NCBI GenBank assembly: GCA_031216445.1
Contig: CM062208.1
Coordinates: 2,826,501-2,890,500, forward strand
Reading direction: 5' to 3'
Source: Lateolabrax maculatus
Lineage: Eukaryota; Chordata; Actinopteri; Acropomatiformes; Lateolabracidae
Length of the DNA: 64,000 nucleotides
In this document: positions 1-10,085 of the stretch, one piece after another
How positions within the stretch are numbered: the stretch's first letter is position 1
How the letters are laid out: every line of letters begins with the position of its first letter
Notes under the pieces: generated by a model
What the model was told of the DNA's origin: nothing
Database searches by the model: none
What the model saw: the letters and a program-made list of their open reading frames with translations, nothing else
Program-made: the position numbers and the translations under genes

Positions 1-59
1 CAAAAAGGTAAAATTATCCCAAAAATCCAAAAATTGAAAAAGAAAATTGTGCAACAGAG

Positions 60-300
60 CTTTGTTGTTTTTCCCATAACCCATCTCTCGACCTCTCAGA
101 TATATCAGGTGACCCTTTGGAGGGGCCCGACCCCTAGGTTGGGAAGCACCAGACTTAACTAGTTATATACAAACTTTCTCCACCTGGAGCAGCTACAACG
201 ATAAAATGCTGCTCTAACATTGATGCATCAGTATTAATAAAATAGAATAATAAAAGTACATTTTGCTGGTGATACTTCTGTACTTTTGCTTGTAGTAAAA
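60..300 (+). repeat. Dispersed fish repeat, copy 1 (shared with 19441-19990)
   Basis: The string TGACCCTTTGGAGG at 110-123 recurs at 19666-19679. In both places it is followed within about 70-110 bases by GATGCATCAGTATT and then by A/T-rich text containing AAGTAC-type words. Two ordered matches of this length indicate copies of one interspersed family. It resembles a common non-coding repeat of percomorph genomes (recalled, not checked). Confidence 0.6.
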
Positions 301-705
301 TAGTAATAAGATCATTGATTATCAATAGAATACATTACTGAAGGTTATTTACATTATTAAAGTCCTTTCTGACAATAAATCATTTGCTGCTGTCTTTTCC
401 AGAAAATATATTATATTTTATTTTACATTTGGGGGAAAATCGTCAAAGCTATAATAATTAGTTTGTAGCCGTCATTCCTTCACTTTGAGAGGAAGTAGCT
501 GCCCCCCCCCTCCCCCTCTGTCCCCCCCTCCTCTCCCCCTCCAGTCTTCAGTGCATCCCGGTGGCCTCTTATTCACTGCAGGGTGGAGTTTGGGCTTTTT
601 GGCAAACCACAATTAAGTTAATTGTTTAATTGCAGATAAATGGAATGAATACCACACACAGTTTGAACGAAAAAAATATGCAACAACGCACAAGTGTGTG
701 GCACG

Positions 706-708
<3 letters not shown>

Positions 709-753
<45 letters not shown>

Positions 754-791
754 ATGACCACACAAACAAACAGACACACACACACACACAC
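709..791. repeat. (CA)n microsatellite, interrupted
   Basis: About 20 uninterrupted CA units (709-748) and a second CA run (772-791), separated by a short unique spacer. Open frames over it encode only Cys/Val or His/Thr alternation and are not genes. Confidence 0.95.
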
Positions 792-954
792 ATTCCCAGC
801 TAGCCTCAGTAACATTACGTGTATACAGTTTTTTCATCAAAGAAACATTAATTTATGAAAAAAAAAAAAAGGAAATGTGCAGTGACTCATCTACTCCTTT
901 AGCCTGGATCCTCATGAATCACAACCACACACACTTATTCAAATACAAGCGTGA

Positions 955-981
955 GAGACAGACAGACTAGCTGACAAGCAG

Positions 982-1015
<34 letters not shown>

Positions 1016-1061
1016 AAGCAGACGGACAGACAGACAGATGGACAGATAGACAGGCAGATGG
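955..1061. repeat. (CAGA/GACA)n tetranucleotide repeat
   Basis: Degenerate CAGA units with substitutions such as CGGA, TGGA and AAGC over about 100 bases. Confidence 0.9.
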
Positions 1062-1207
1062 AGAGGGAAAGACAAAATAAAAAACACACTGATTAACAGG
1101 AAAGGTGAAGTCATGCACAAAACTGACAGAAAAGTGATTTTTCCTTCATTACATATTTATCTCTGTGTTAATGGTGTCTCTGGTGGTCACACAAGCCCCG
1201 AACCAAA

Positions 1208-1212
<5 letters not shown>

Positions 1213-1266
<54 letters not shown>

Positions 1267-1500
1267 GAGGGAGAGAGAGTTAGGGGCCCTGGAGGACCAG
1301 AGCTCATTAAGGAGAAGATGAATATTTCATGTTCTATAATTCTTTCATAGTTCTGCGTCGTAATTTGCCTTGATTTACGTTTAAAAGAAAACTTTCATTT
1401 TACTGCAGTGCACTCACGGCGTTGCCAGGAGCAAAAGAGGGAGAGAGAGAGGGGGAAAGAGAGAGAGAGAGAGCTAGAGGGAGAGAGAGGGAGAGGGAAG
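1213..1500. repeat. Two (GA)n tracts flanking a unique spacer
   Basis: Nearly pure GA at 1213-1281 and an imperfect GA/GGA tract at about 1438-1500. Between them is unique sequence of about 150 bases without a recognisable feature. Confidence 0.9.
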
Positions 1501-1854
1501 GGAAAAAAAGGAGAAGTTTTTCAGGAATATTGAATCATGCTATGAGAAGAGCTGGTCTGGCCGTGGGGCTCCAGCACTTGTGGTTTTGGGAGAGCAGGGC
1601 TGTATTGTGTTGCACTGAAGTGACATGTAGTCTCGTCCAAGGCGTAATGGTCAGAGATGGAAGGCGTAAAAGGCAGGGAGGGAGGGGACACACACACTGT
1701 AACTGTCAAATCAAGAACTCGCCTGACTTGTTCTGTTAAGTGATTATTTCAGCAAAAATTTAGATTTTATGTGAAATATCTATAAAAAAAAAGAATGAAC
1801 ATAATATAAATCTTAAGCACCACTCGCTGCCAGATCTGACAGAGTCAGAGAGTG

Positions 1855-2215
1855 ATTTCTACTGGAGTGAAAGTCCTACATTCAAATTCTTATATAAGTA
1901 AAAGTACGGATGTATTATCAGGTAAATTTAGAAAGCCCCTATGGGTGTTTATATTATGTTTTATTAATTTCAAGCAACATTTTACAGCATTGTAGTTGGT
2001 CCAGGTGGAGCTGATTTTAACTATTTTATATGTTGGAAAGTTTAGTGTATAATTTGCATCATATTCTATAATAAAATGTTTAAGATGTTTCAGTCTGTAA
2101 CAGCAAAGTAACTAATTAGTATTGCTGTCAAATAATGGAGTAAAAAGTATTAAAAAAAAAAAGGTAAAAACTTGCATAGGGTCAGGTAAGTACTCAGTTA
2201 CATTTCATCGCTAGT
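1855..2215 (+). repeat. Dispersed repeat rich in AAGTA-type words
   Basis: Contains phrases such as TAAGTAAAAGTACGG, ATGGAGTAAAAAGTA and GTAAGTACTCAGTTACA. The same style of text recurs at 19240-19960 and 39290-39930. This word pattern marks a very common percomorph interspersed repeat (recalled). The copy is diverged and its ends are uncertain. Confidence 0.55.
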
Positions 2216-2489
2216 GTTACGTTTCAAATGTCCGCCTGTCAGTCAGACACTGTCCTTGTCAGAAAAATGACAACATTGTTCGTTTGTTCAAATTAAAAAG
2301 ACTGACAGTTTATTTACGTTTACCTGACCTCGTCTGGTCGTGTGAATCATGAAGTCTGTCCAAGCAGAAGAGGAAGGCTTGACATTACTGTAGTGCCTCT
2401 AAAAGGAGGAGGTGGGGGTGGGTTCTTGGGTCAACAACGAAACGGGAGACCACGGTTCCTAGTTTTCTGTTTCTCATGAACACTAAATG

Positions 2490-2760
2490 TCTTCGACCAT
2501 GATCTTTCCCCGCCCTTAACCGAGCACCGTACGTCTACTTTTAACTATGACCATGATCTTTCCCTGCCCTTAAACAAAGTGGTTGTTTAACCCAAACCAC
2601 CACCTTTCCCAAGCTTTAACCGAGCAGTTTTTATCCTTAAACCTAACCAAACCTCTACCATGGAGGTGGCAGGTCAGAAAACAGTCGCATGAATCATTCT
2701 GAAAGGCACCAAAAAGCACGTCCTGCCCACGGGGGCACAGGATCGGGCTTGTTGACCAGT
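2490..2760 (-). repeat. Dispersed fish repeat with internal 51-bp duplication
   Basis: The phrase ACCATGATCTTTCCC followed by GCCCTTAA occurs twice, about 51 bases apart (near 2498 and 2549), followed by AAACAAAGTGGTTGTTTAACCC. Read on the - strand this resembles the 'GGTTAGGTTTAGG ... GGGAAAGATCATGG' repeat text common in fish. Related wording is seen near 41860-41900 in the opposite orientation. Confidence 0.5.
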
Positions 2761-3159
2761 GACGTGCAGGAAAGTGACATGTGACTAAAGCTCACAGTTT
2801 TTCCATTTTTAAATCATATTTAGCAAAAGGAGCAGATGAGTTAATGATTATCACCTCGACGTCACGCTGGCTGCTGTATTACAACACTGATTAGCACAAG
2901 TCATCTTGAAATGTTGGGTGCTCAGAAAATGCTTCCAGTTAGAAAGTTTGTTTGTTTTTGCACCAGTTTATTCCAGATTTATGCATCAGAATCCAGACTT
3001 TTGACATATTCATTCTCTATAATCAAATTTTTATTATTTTTTAAGATTTTATTCAGAAGAATGTTTTAATATAATTCCAAAAAAATAAGTCTCATCTTAA
3101 CTAATGCATGTTCTGAAGAAATACCCAGAACTACGAACTACGAATGATTATATTGATTG

Positions 3160-3560
3160 ACAGACTGACAGACAGGCGAAGAGCACAAATAGACAAGAGG
3201 AGGTGGGACTGGAGGTGTAAAAAGTTACACTGGGAGGGACAGCAGTGAGAAGGAGAGGAGGGGCAAGGAGGAAGAATGGGATGGAGGGAGGTGGAGGTGG
3301 AGGACATAGGGGGAGGCGGGGGCTTCTGGCATCCACCAGTTCTGGGCTGATTTGGATGTGGAGTCATGTTGGCTTGGCAGAGGCCCACTTCATTAGTGTC
3401 CTGGTGCATTAGAAGTGAGGGGAGAGGGAGGCGGAGGGAAGAGAAAGTAGAGTAGGGTAGAAGAAGAGAAGGAAAATGCACGAAAGGGAGAAAAACGTAA
3501 GGTATGAAAGAAAGAGTGAGAGCACAGAAGAAAGAGGAGGGCCAGTCGAAGGAAGAGAGA
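3160..3560. repeat. Purine-rich low-complexity stretch
   Basis: Long runs of GGAGG, GAAGG and AGAGG on the + strand with few pyrimidines. Open frames on the - strand are Ser/Pro/Leu-rich products of this bias and are not supported as genes. From here to about 4030 there is otherwise unique intron sequence. Confidence 0.7.
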
Positions 3561-4029
3561 GACGAGCAGATAAACTCTGAAAGAGCCCACCAGCCCTGTG
3601 TGTTTGGCTCTGCTCTCTAACATCATCATTAGTGCGTGAGGGAGACCAGGCCTCGCCGTTGGTGCATGCATGTGTGTGTGTGTGTGGCGATTGATCCGAG
3701 AGTCCTTGCTGTCGACCCAAATAAGCATAGAAATGATGATGGTCTGGGTGGGGATGGAGGGGGGAGATGGTAGGTTTCGTAATCCCCTCCACGATTTACC
3801 CTCAATTTAGTTATTAAGTGTCTCAGTTAGTTTGTATGGGGGATGTTTGTGGCTGTGTGGTCCTTATTAGGGCACGGGTAAATATCTTTTTTTTTTTTCT
3901 GGCTCTACGACTCTCTGTTGTCGGTTTTCCAACATTCTTTCAGCCTTTTCTCAATATCTAAAACCGTCACTTTGCGTGAAAGAAACAGAAGATTTTGGAA
4001 GAGGGAGAGAAAAAAAAGACAAAAAAAAG

Positions 4030-4260
4030 GAAAAAACCTACTGAATTCCTGTAAATTTGTCATTCCCCCCCCGAAAATAAAGCCTCTGCGAATGAAATCG
4101 GAGCAATTTCATGGTCTGGCCTGCCCTCAATATTATTTAAGTAATACCCTGTTATTATTGAAGAGAGGGAGAGAAAAGCGAATGACTATTATCTTTATGT
4201 GGGTCCTTTAATTTTAATGCGCCACAGATTTATAGCTGGGCATTCCAGTGGGGAGGCCCC
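4030..4260 (+). promoter_or_regulatory. Candidate conserved non-coding element in satb2 intron
   Basis: A repeat-free stretch with moderate GC and several AT-rich cores (GTAATACCCTG, TTATTATTG, TTTAATTTTAATGCGCC). It looks different from the microsatellite and repeat text around it. Calling it conserved or regulatory is inference from composition only. Confidence 0.25.
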
Positions 4261-5094
4261 TCCCTGCTCTTAAAGCGAGCGGGCGGGACACGACCGCAAC
4301 GCTCTCACAACAGCCACTACCTTCTGACAAACAACCAAAGTCCCCACTTTCCCTCCCAACACTTCATCCTGCCCTCCCCACTGCTGTCAAATCCCCCTCA
4401 CGCTGGTCCTGAGGATCCCTCTCTGTCAGTGAGAGCTTCACCCATCAGAATAACAGACGCATCTCTACACCAAACCCTCATTGTCCCCATGTATAATCCC
4501 GATTTTCCTCTTTACGCCTTCCTAAAATCTTCTTAAAATCATGCTGAAAACCTGCTAAACATTGAGCTCCTTGTGACAAACTGCCATAACTGAATAATCT
4601 GAGTCGATAAACATCCGGATACACTCATCTGAAGTTGTACTTTTCCGGTGTGAATGTGCACTTCTACCAACTGCTTTACCAGCAGCAGTAAAAGTGAACT
4701 TTCTTTGCCCTTAGTTTCTCAGGCTGTTCTTCCACTCTGGCTGCATACAACTCACTCAGATCAATCAGACAGATCAAATCAATAACCAGGCAGCCAGTCA
4801 GGAAGCTCCACCAGCAAGCTTTTAAAAGATGAAAGTATTGGATTTAGGCATTTGAATGCTTTGTTTTTGCATATTAACATTATTTTTCTACATCTATAAA
4901 ACAATTTGATGTTCAGTAATTTTATAAAAAACAGTGATCTATACTTGCAGAATTAGTAATCAGCAATTTAAGCCAGAATATGTTGTATAGAATATATTAG
5001 TTGACCGACTACACAGACTGGAGCTCTGAATCAGCTCAAATCAAGTTTCTATTGTTACAATAAACAGACTTGTTGTTGTTGTAACTATATGTCT

Positions 5095-5250
5095 AACCAG
5101 ACAAAAAGGACTAGTGGAGTTCCCCAGGGATCGATTCTGGAGCCTTTTCTGTTGAAAGGCTGCATGCCCCCAGTAGCACCAATTAGTTTCTTATAACTAT
5201 GCAGACGATGCTCAAATTTACACTGCAAATAACTGTTTTAATGCCTCTAT
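5095..5250 (+). mobile_element. Degraded non-LTR retrotransposon (LINE) reverse-transcriptase relic
   Basis: Frame starting at 5113 reads SGVPQGSILEPFLL, the conserved GVPQGS block of LINE reverse transcriptases. Shifted by one base, the frame starting at 5192 reads YNYADDAQIY, the catalytic YADD block. Their spacing of about 26 residues fits the L2/Rex1-like arrangement (family knowledge). The frameshift between the blocks and the lack of open flanking frame show that it is dead. The exact clade cannot be fixed from about 50 residues. Confidence 0.8.
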
Positions 5251-5974
5251 GTCCTACAGTTAAAAAAGACTGAAATAATTGTGTATTGTTTTGGTGTTTT
5301 TGTTCAGGGTGTCAAACGATTGACTTTGACATTTTCTTACTTGTTTAGAAAGCACTGAACGGTTCTTTTTTCACTATTTTGCTGCTTAAAACAAAGCACA
5401 ATAAAACCTTCCAAATATCTGGAACAAACCTCCCTCTACACTCTGTCCCCCTCTGAGGTTTTGAATGGGCTGGTTAAATAGTGATGGGGTGTCATAAGTT
5501 TGTAAATAAGAGACTTCCTGGCAGACAGGTGGTTGGCGTTTTACTAGAGCTAATGTTACACACATTAGGTCAAAGGTATACTGGACACAAAACAGTTTAA
5601 ATGCCAGCCTTGGAGCAGGTTAATAGACCGTGACACTCGGTGAGCTGTGAAACACTTGTTCTCACCCTCTGCTCAGCCCTGGCTACTGGTTACTGGGTGT
5701 TTTATAAGATGTGTTGCATCATACAAGGTTAATACCAGCTGCAGATTACACTGAGGACATAATATGTTATTTATCTAGAAGTAATAGAGTATGTGTGAGA
5801 CATTGTTGTGAAAAATGCATCCAGATGTTGAAATTACTGGATTTAGGTGGAATAACGAATAAGTATTTGTTGCAAAATAAATTAAGTAACGTTATGGTAC
5901 TTTAAATTAAATCCCGGAGTCTTGATCAGGGGTCACTGTGCCCCATTAATCAGCTGTTTTGCCTGTCTCGTCAG
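5250..5974 (+). other. satb2 intron, unique sequence before the acceptor
   Basis: A/T-rich, without recognisable repeats or open frames of interest. The last 25 bases form the polypyrimidine tract and acceptor of the next exon. Confidence 0.6.
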
Positions 5975-6157
5975 GCTCTTCACAGGCCACCCCCGCCCCC
6001 CATGAAGGAGCACCGCCTGTCTCCAATGCGCGAAGAGCAGTTATCTGCCCCGGCGAACGAGGAGGGGTCACAGAGTGGAGCAGGAGCTGCAGGCGGATGT
6101 CCACCCGGCACCGTTGGCAGTACTGGTAGCAACAAGAAGCCGCGATCACGCACCAAG
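5975..6157 (+). CDS. satb2: satb2 penultimate coding exon (linker before homeodomain)
   Basis: An exon of 183 bp (61 codons, phase 0 at both ends). The acceptor TTTTGCCTGTCTCGTCAG ends at 5974. The exon starts ALHRPPPPP, matching the VLHR...PPPPP stretch I recall after the second CUT domain of human SATB2. It ends KKPRSRTK, the basic N-terminal arm of the homeodomain, followed by the donor AAG|GTACAG at 6157/6158. In between lies a poorly conserved Pro/Gly/Ala/Ser linker (residues about 10-53 of the exon), expected for a disordered hinge. SATB2 is a nuclear matrix-associated chromatin organiser acting in cortical neuron identity, palate and bone development. Earlier exons (ULD/CUTL and CUT domains) lie upstream of the window. 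Confidence 0.93.
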
Positions 6158-6272
6158 GTACAGAGTGTTATTCTTCTTCCTGGAACAATAAAGTGACTTT
6201 TTTGCATTTTGGCATCTTGGTCAGTTGCTTTAAATTCACATTCTCTATCCATCCTTCCTGTGTGCATTTTAG
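6158..6272 (+). other. satb2: satb2 last intron (115 bp)
   Basis: Starts GTACAG and ends TGTGTGCATTTTAG, splitting the homeodomain between Lys (KPRSRTK) and Ile (ISLEAL). It is very short, as is frequent in compact fish genes; translation straight through the donor would give a stop at 6194-6196. Confidence 0.93.
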
Positions 6273-6767
6273 ATTTCCCTGGAGGCCTTGGGTATCCTGC
6301 AGAGCTTCATCCAGGATGTAGGCCTGTACCCAGACCAGGAGGCCATCCACACCTTGTCAGCGCAGCTTGACCTGCCCAAACACACCATCATCAAGTTCTT
6401 CCAGAACCAGCGCTACCACGTCAAGCACCACGGCCGCCTCAAGGAGCTGGGCGAGGGGGCTGCCGCCAGCGGGGGTGTGGACGTCAGTGAATACAGAGAG
6501 GAGGAGCTGCTTTCGGGCTCAGAGGACCCAGAGTCTAGCGAGGACGGCGCCGAGGAGATCTACCAGTCCACAGAGGGGAGCGGTGGGAGCACAGGGGGGC
6601 TGAACCAGCCTCCGGGCTCCTCCGGCTCCAACTCCAGCCAGTCGTCCTCAGGGACCAACACTGCTCAGGAGGAAGGCAAGGACAAAGGGCACGGCCGGCA
6701 TGGTGGCCCTTTGGCCCCCGGGAGCTCCTCATCCAGTCCCCGAGAGCAGGCTGACTACCAAAGGTAG
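6273..6767 (+). CDS. satb2: satb2 terminal coding exon: homeodomain and acidic C-terminus
   Basis: The exon reads ISLEALGILQSFIQDVGLYP and then the SATB homeodomain to KHHGRLKEL, in phase with the previous exon. The recognition helix reads FFQNQRYHVKHHG; SATB proteins carry Phe where most homeodomains have Trp. HTLSAQLDLPKHT and YHVKHHG are SATB2 wording, whereas SATB1 has QTLSAQ, PKYT and YYLKHHG (recalled), so this is satb2. After the homeodomain comes an acidic stretch (VDVSEYREEELLSGSED..SSEDGAEEIYQ) that matches human SATB2 up to about EEMY. Next is a Ser/Gly/Asn-rich tail of about 65 residues that I do not recall from mammals, ending in YQR where human ends in DQR. The stop is TAG at 6765-6767. 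The 164-codon exon is GC-rich compared with its flanks. Confidence 0.95.
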   Translation: MSLEALGILQSFIQDVGLYPDQEAIHTLSAQLDLPKHTIIKFFQNQRYHVKHHGRLKELGEGAAASGGVDVSEYREEELLSGSEDPESSEDGAEEIYQSTEGSGGSTGGLNQPPGSSGSNSSQSSSGTNTAQEEGKDKGHGRHGGPLAPGSSSSSPREQADYQR

Positions 6768-8900
6768 AGACTGACCCACAGAGAGGAGAGGACGAAAGGG
6801 GGAGAAAACAAGATGAAGAAAAGGCATATGATAATGAAGTGAGGACTGGTCATGAATAGATGGAGGATGAGAAACTGAGTGAGAGGTGAATGTGTACGTA
6901 GGTGCAGATTAACCAAGAAACCATTCGGCTCAAATACTGTACGTCGCTGAAACGACCAGACGGACTCTTTGTAGTGACAATCTGATTTTTGGAGTGAAAT
7001 TACCTCAGCAAAACACAGCAGGTTTGCAGTGTGCTGTGTCACGCCAATGGTTGTGTAACTGTGAAAGACAGTTTTCCCCCAAAAATCAAAAGAATTCACT
7101 CATTAACACGTAAAACTATTGCTGCTCACGCCTCAAACCTACAAAACACAAAAACTACAATCTTTAGTGTCAACAACCGAAATCATCACAGAACTTTTCT
7201 CCAAAATCGGCCAATCACACTCCGAGGAGGCGGGATTTCACTGACAGGCCAGAAACTGTTCCCGTTCCCTCACCTCTAAAGTCTGAGCACAGTCACGTAA
7301 CACATCCTCCCTACACGCGGGGTTGAATTTACCCCGCTGAGTGACATTTATAGACTGGATCCCAGGGGGCTTCCGAGACCTCTACAATCCTAGAAATCCT
7401 CAGGACACACACTGACGTTGCTAATGCTGTTGCCTGCCTGAGAACGTGGACGGACGGCGCTCGCCGGTGACCGTCCCGCCTTCGCTTCGCCGCCGCACTA
7501 CCAGAATCACTACCAGCCCTATCGAGCACTTAACTGTTCACGAAGACACTGATGTTTTGTGGATGTGTCGTACTTGCCCGCCTCTCCCTCCCAAGCCTCG
7601 CAAACGCTGTGAGGTTTTAAAAATGACTCAAGAGAGGAGCAGTGGACAGTTTGGCAGGAGGACGGTGGACGGACATCGAGAGGATGTGGCGTGGAGGGAT
7701 GCTCGGTGGCCTCTGCACCCACGACTCTGAACCCTCCCTGGCACCACCCGTGTACGTGTGGCGAGAAAAATGTCAAAAAAGAAAAAGGAAGGACAGAGCG
7801 GAGATTCAGCAACCAAACAATCAGTCACTTTATGTGCGGTAGTCCACTCCTTCCACTCTTCCTCTCCTCTCTCCATCTCACTCTCTCCCCCTTTTCCTCT
7901 CTCTAATTGGTGCCCACAGTCTTGTGTTTCACCACACCTACCCGCACTTAAACTTCACCAACCCTATTTATTGCTATCTTTATCCATGATTACTATTATC
8001 ATTATTGTTATTATTGTTGTTATTATGGTTAGAATTGCTGTCATTGCGTGCTATTTTTAGTTTTTATTTCCATGGTTTTAAATATTGGTTTTCTTCAGAA
8101 CTGGGCGGTTGTTTTGGGTAACAAGAGACATTAAGAGTGCTCTGCCCTAAAAGAAGAGGAAGAAAAGAAGCGGAGAGTGAAAGAAAATAAAAAGAAGCAG
8201 TTACTGAGTGTTATTGGGTAAAAAAAATTAAAATGTTGTCCCAAATGTTGTATTATGCCAATTTTTTATAGTCCTGTTTCCCAAAAATATTAAGTAAAAG
8301 TTGTTGAAAAAGAGAAATAGTTAAATGAAAAAGCGAAACTGTGCTATTTTGCTGCAGTTGATGACAATCTACTTTTTTGAGCCATTAAAGAAATGTGGCA
8401 GATTTGACTCTGTTTATTCACTTTTGATGTCTGTAAATACCCGACACGGGATAAATTGTTATTGATATACTTTTATTTTTTATTTTGCCAAGTGACTTTA
8501 AGTGTTTGAGCCAGTTTGGAGTACCATGAGAGTGCTGTTTTTTTCTTCCTTTGAACTCAGTGAAATCAATTCATTTCATTGTGCCAGGCAAATTCAATCA
8601 CCAGAGTATTTAAAAAGAACTGTTTTTGTTTTGTTTGATGTCTGGTGCAGTTGTGTACAAGTATACAGTATGTTCAAAACGATATCTGAGAACGGATGGT
8701 GTCTTGTTTGACTGTCCTGACCGGCTGCTACACTCAAACAGAAGACCTGCCTTTTAATTATTACGTCGACTCCAATCACTCCATATGATAATATTGTGCT
8801 TTTCTGTACGACAGGAATCAGGGTCTGACTCAAATGCAGTTCCAATGAAATCATCCAGCGTTGAAGTGAATTAAAATTTGTGAATTCAAAAAAAAAAAGA
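6768..8900 (+). other. satb2: satb2 3'UTR (probable; end uncertain)
   Basis: Sequence after the TAG. Poly(A) signal candidates are AATAAA at 8186-8191, ATTAAA at 8384-8389 and ATTAAA at 8870-8875. The last is followed by an A-rich run and then by a CA microsatellite. The stretch 8230-8900 is A/T-rich, free of microsatellites and typical of 3'UTR, with a Pumilio-type TGTAAATA at 8432-8439. Short open frames at 7440-8060 on both strands lack any recognisable domain and are not called genes. Which signal is used needs transcript data. Confidence 0.6.
8186..8191 (+). terminator. satb2: Candidate poly(A) signal of satb2 (AATAAA)
   Basis: The first canonical AATAAA after the stop codon, in an A-rich context. 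ATTAAA variants at 8384 and 8870 are alternatives. Confidence 0.35.
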
Positions 8901-8936
8901 AAAAAATCGTCTGGTTTTATTTCAATAACATTGTTA

Positions 8937-8937
<1 letters not shown>

Positions 8938-8985
<48 letters not shown>

Positions 8986-8990
8986 ACTGT
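8938..8990. repeat. (CA)n microsatellite
   Basis: About 20 CA units with a GACACAC end, just beyond the probable satb2 3' end. Confidence 0.95.
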
Positions 8991-9115
8991 GGCTGGGCCA
9001 AGCCTTCCTCCAAGCCTATCAATTAAAGGTCTGTGTAAAGCCGCAGGGGCTGGGGTTTCTAATAAGTGACAGTAATTCACACAGAAGCTCAGCCAGCAGC
9101 TCAGCGTGGCTCTCG

Positions 9116-9145
9116 CTCCTGTCTCCTGGAAGCCGGAGACAGGAG
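9116..9145. repeat. Perfect 11-bp GC-rich inverted repeat, 8-nt loop
   Basis: CTCCTGTCTCC at 9116-9126 is the exact reverse complement of GGAGACAGGAG at 9135-9145, with loop TGGAAGCC. A short stem-loop; no known class assigned. Confidence 0.8.
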
Positions 9146-9360
9146 TCCCACTTTAACCAGCAGACATCCAAAACAATGAAAATGAGTCCCACTGTCACGA
9201 CAGAGCATTTTTTCATTGTTTCAAACGACAATATATGAAAATGCAATATAGAAAAAGGCCCTAATGAGCAGTGGGATGATATATGGCTGTATACAGGCTT
9301 CAGATAGATGTTAAATTAATACCATAAAGATGTCTAATTCTGGTGTATTTTGGGCAATTT

Positions 9361-10026
9361 AAGGAATAATCCTGGTGATATTCTATATTTTTGTTATTGT
9401 CACAAATCCAATGAAAAGGCCAAAACCACGAATGCCTTAGCGCGACTCTCAATACTTTCCAGCTTCGCTACCCTGTCCGCCCCGAGCCAATTTGTTCCTA
9501 CAGAAAACAAAAATGGGTCACGGGTTTATAGCTGGCTGAATTTCCTAAAACAGCTGGACAACTGTAGTATTTAGCAAATGTTTGTGGGGACTATTTTCAG
9601 CCACGGATTTGGTGCAGCAGTGAGCAGGATAGTGTATGTGGGATCAACTCATAATAAACTACAGTGCCTGCATTTATGGTTATAAAGGAGCACATGCAAC
9701 AGTGTGGCTCACTGATGTGTTTTTAATAGTTTTTGGGACAACAATGGAGATCTATGAGGAAAAACATCCAGGTCACATGTACATGTTTGTGTTTCATAAA
9801 AGTCTTTAGAAAAGGTTAATCAAACAGGAGGAAATGTTGCATTTGCTGGGACTTTTTTTAGCCACACATTTGGTAAGTCAGTGAGTATTTACAGCAGGAC
9901 AGTGAAGGGTTGATTTGAATAAACTACAGAGCCCATGTTCATCGTAATGAGCGGTGTGGTGTGGCTCATTAATGTTCTTGTGGACGAAGAAAAGAAAATA
10001 TAAAATATCACCAGACTTATCCTTTA
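9361..10026. mobile_element. Foldback / MITE-like element with terminal inverted repeats
   Basis: The left end (9361-9405) contains CTGGTGATATTCTATATTTT. The reverse complement of the right end (9980-10026) contains CTGGTGATATTTTATATTTT, each preceded by an AAGGA-type start and followed by TTGTCACAA / CGTCCACAA. Inside are two diverged direct copies of a module, near 9586-9770 and 9847-9985. Each begins GGGACT...TTTTAGCCAC/TTTTCAGCCAC and continues through AATAAACTACAG and GTGTGGCTCA. No transposase frame is present, so it would be non-autonomous. A related module lies at 61676-61870. Superfamily unknown. Confidence 0.65.
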
Positions 10027-10085
10027 AACAGTTTACAAAGCAAATTCTGTGATGAGTGAAGAACAAGCAGAAAAGACAACATTAG

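Larger units (their letters stand above)
1..5974 (+). other. satb2: satb2 intron, 3' portion (upstream part outside window)
   Basis: No coding exon is visible before the splice acceptor at 5974, so this stretch is taken as intron. It holds microsatellites, purine-rich tracts, dispersed repeats and a LINE relic, listed separately. Positions 330-700 are A/T-rich apart from a C-rich run at about 501-542. Positions 2720-3130 and 4260-5095 show nothing recognisable. The intron ends in a pyrimidine-rich tract and TCAG at 5971-5974. That it is an intron follows from the exon that follows; the length outside the window is unknown. Confidence 0.75.

Noticed and set aside
613..840. Cys/Val-rich small protein frames over CA/TG microsatellites (here and at about 15 other places)
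   Set aside because: Direct translation of dinucleotide repeats; no promoter, splice sites or conserved flanks.
955..1061. CRISPR-like regular repeat
   Set aside because: Simple tetranucleotide microsatellite without spacers in a vertebrate genome.
6367..6603. Overlapping Ser/Arg-rich frame within the satb2 terminal exon
   Set aside because: Shadow frame of the homeodomain exon.
6273..6767. satb1 instead of satb2
   Set aside because: HTLSAQ, PKHT and RYHVKHHG are SATB2 residues; SATB1 has QTLSAQ, PKYT and RYYLKHHG. The neighbour plcl1 also fits SATB2.
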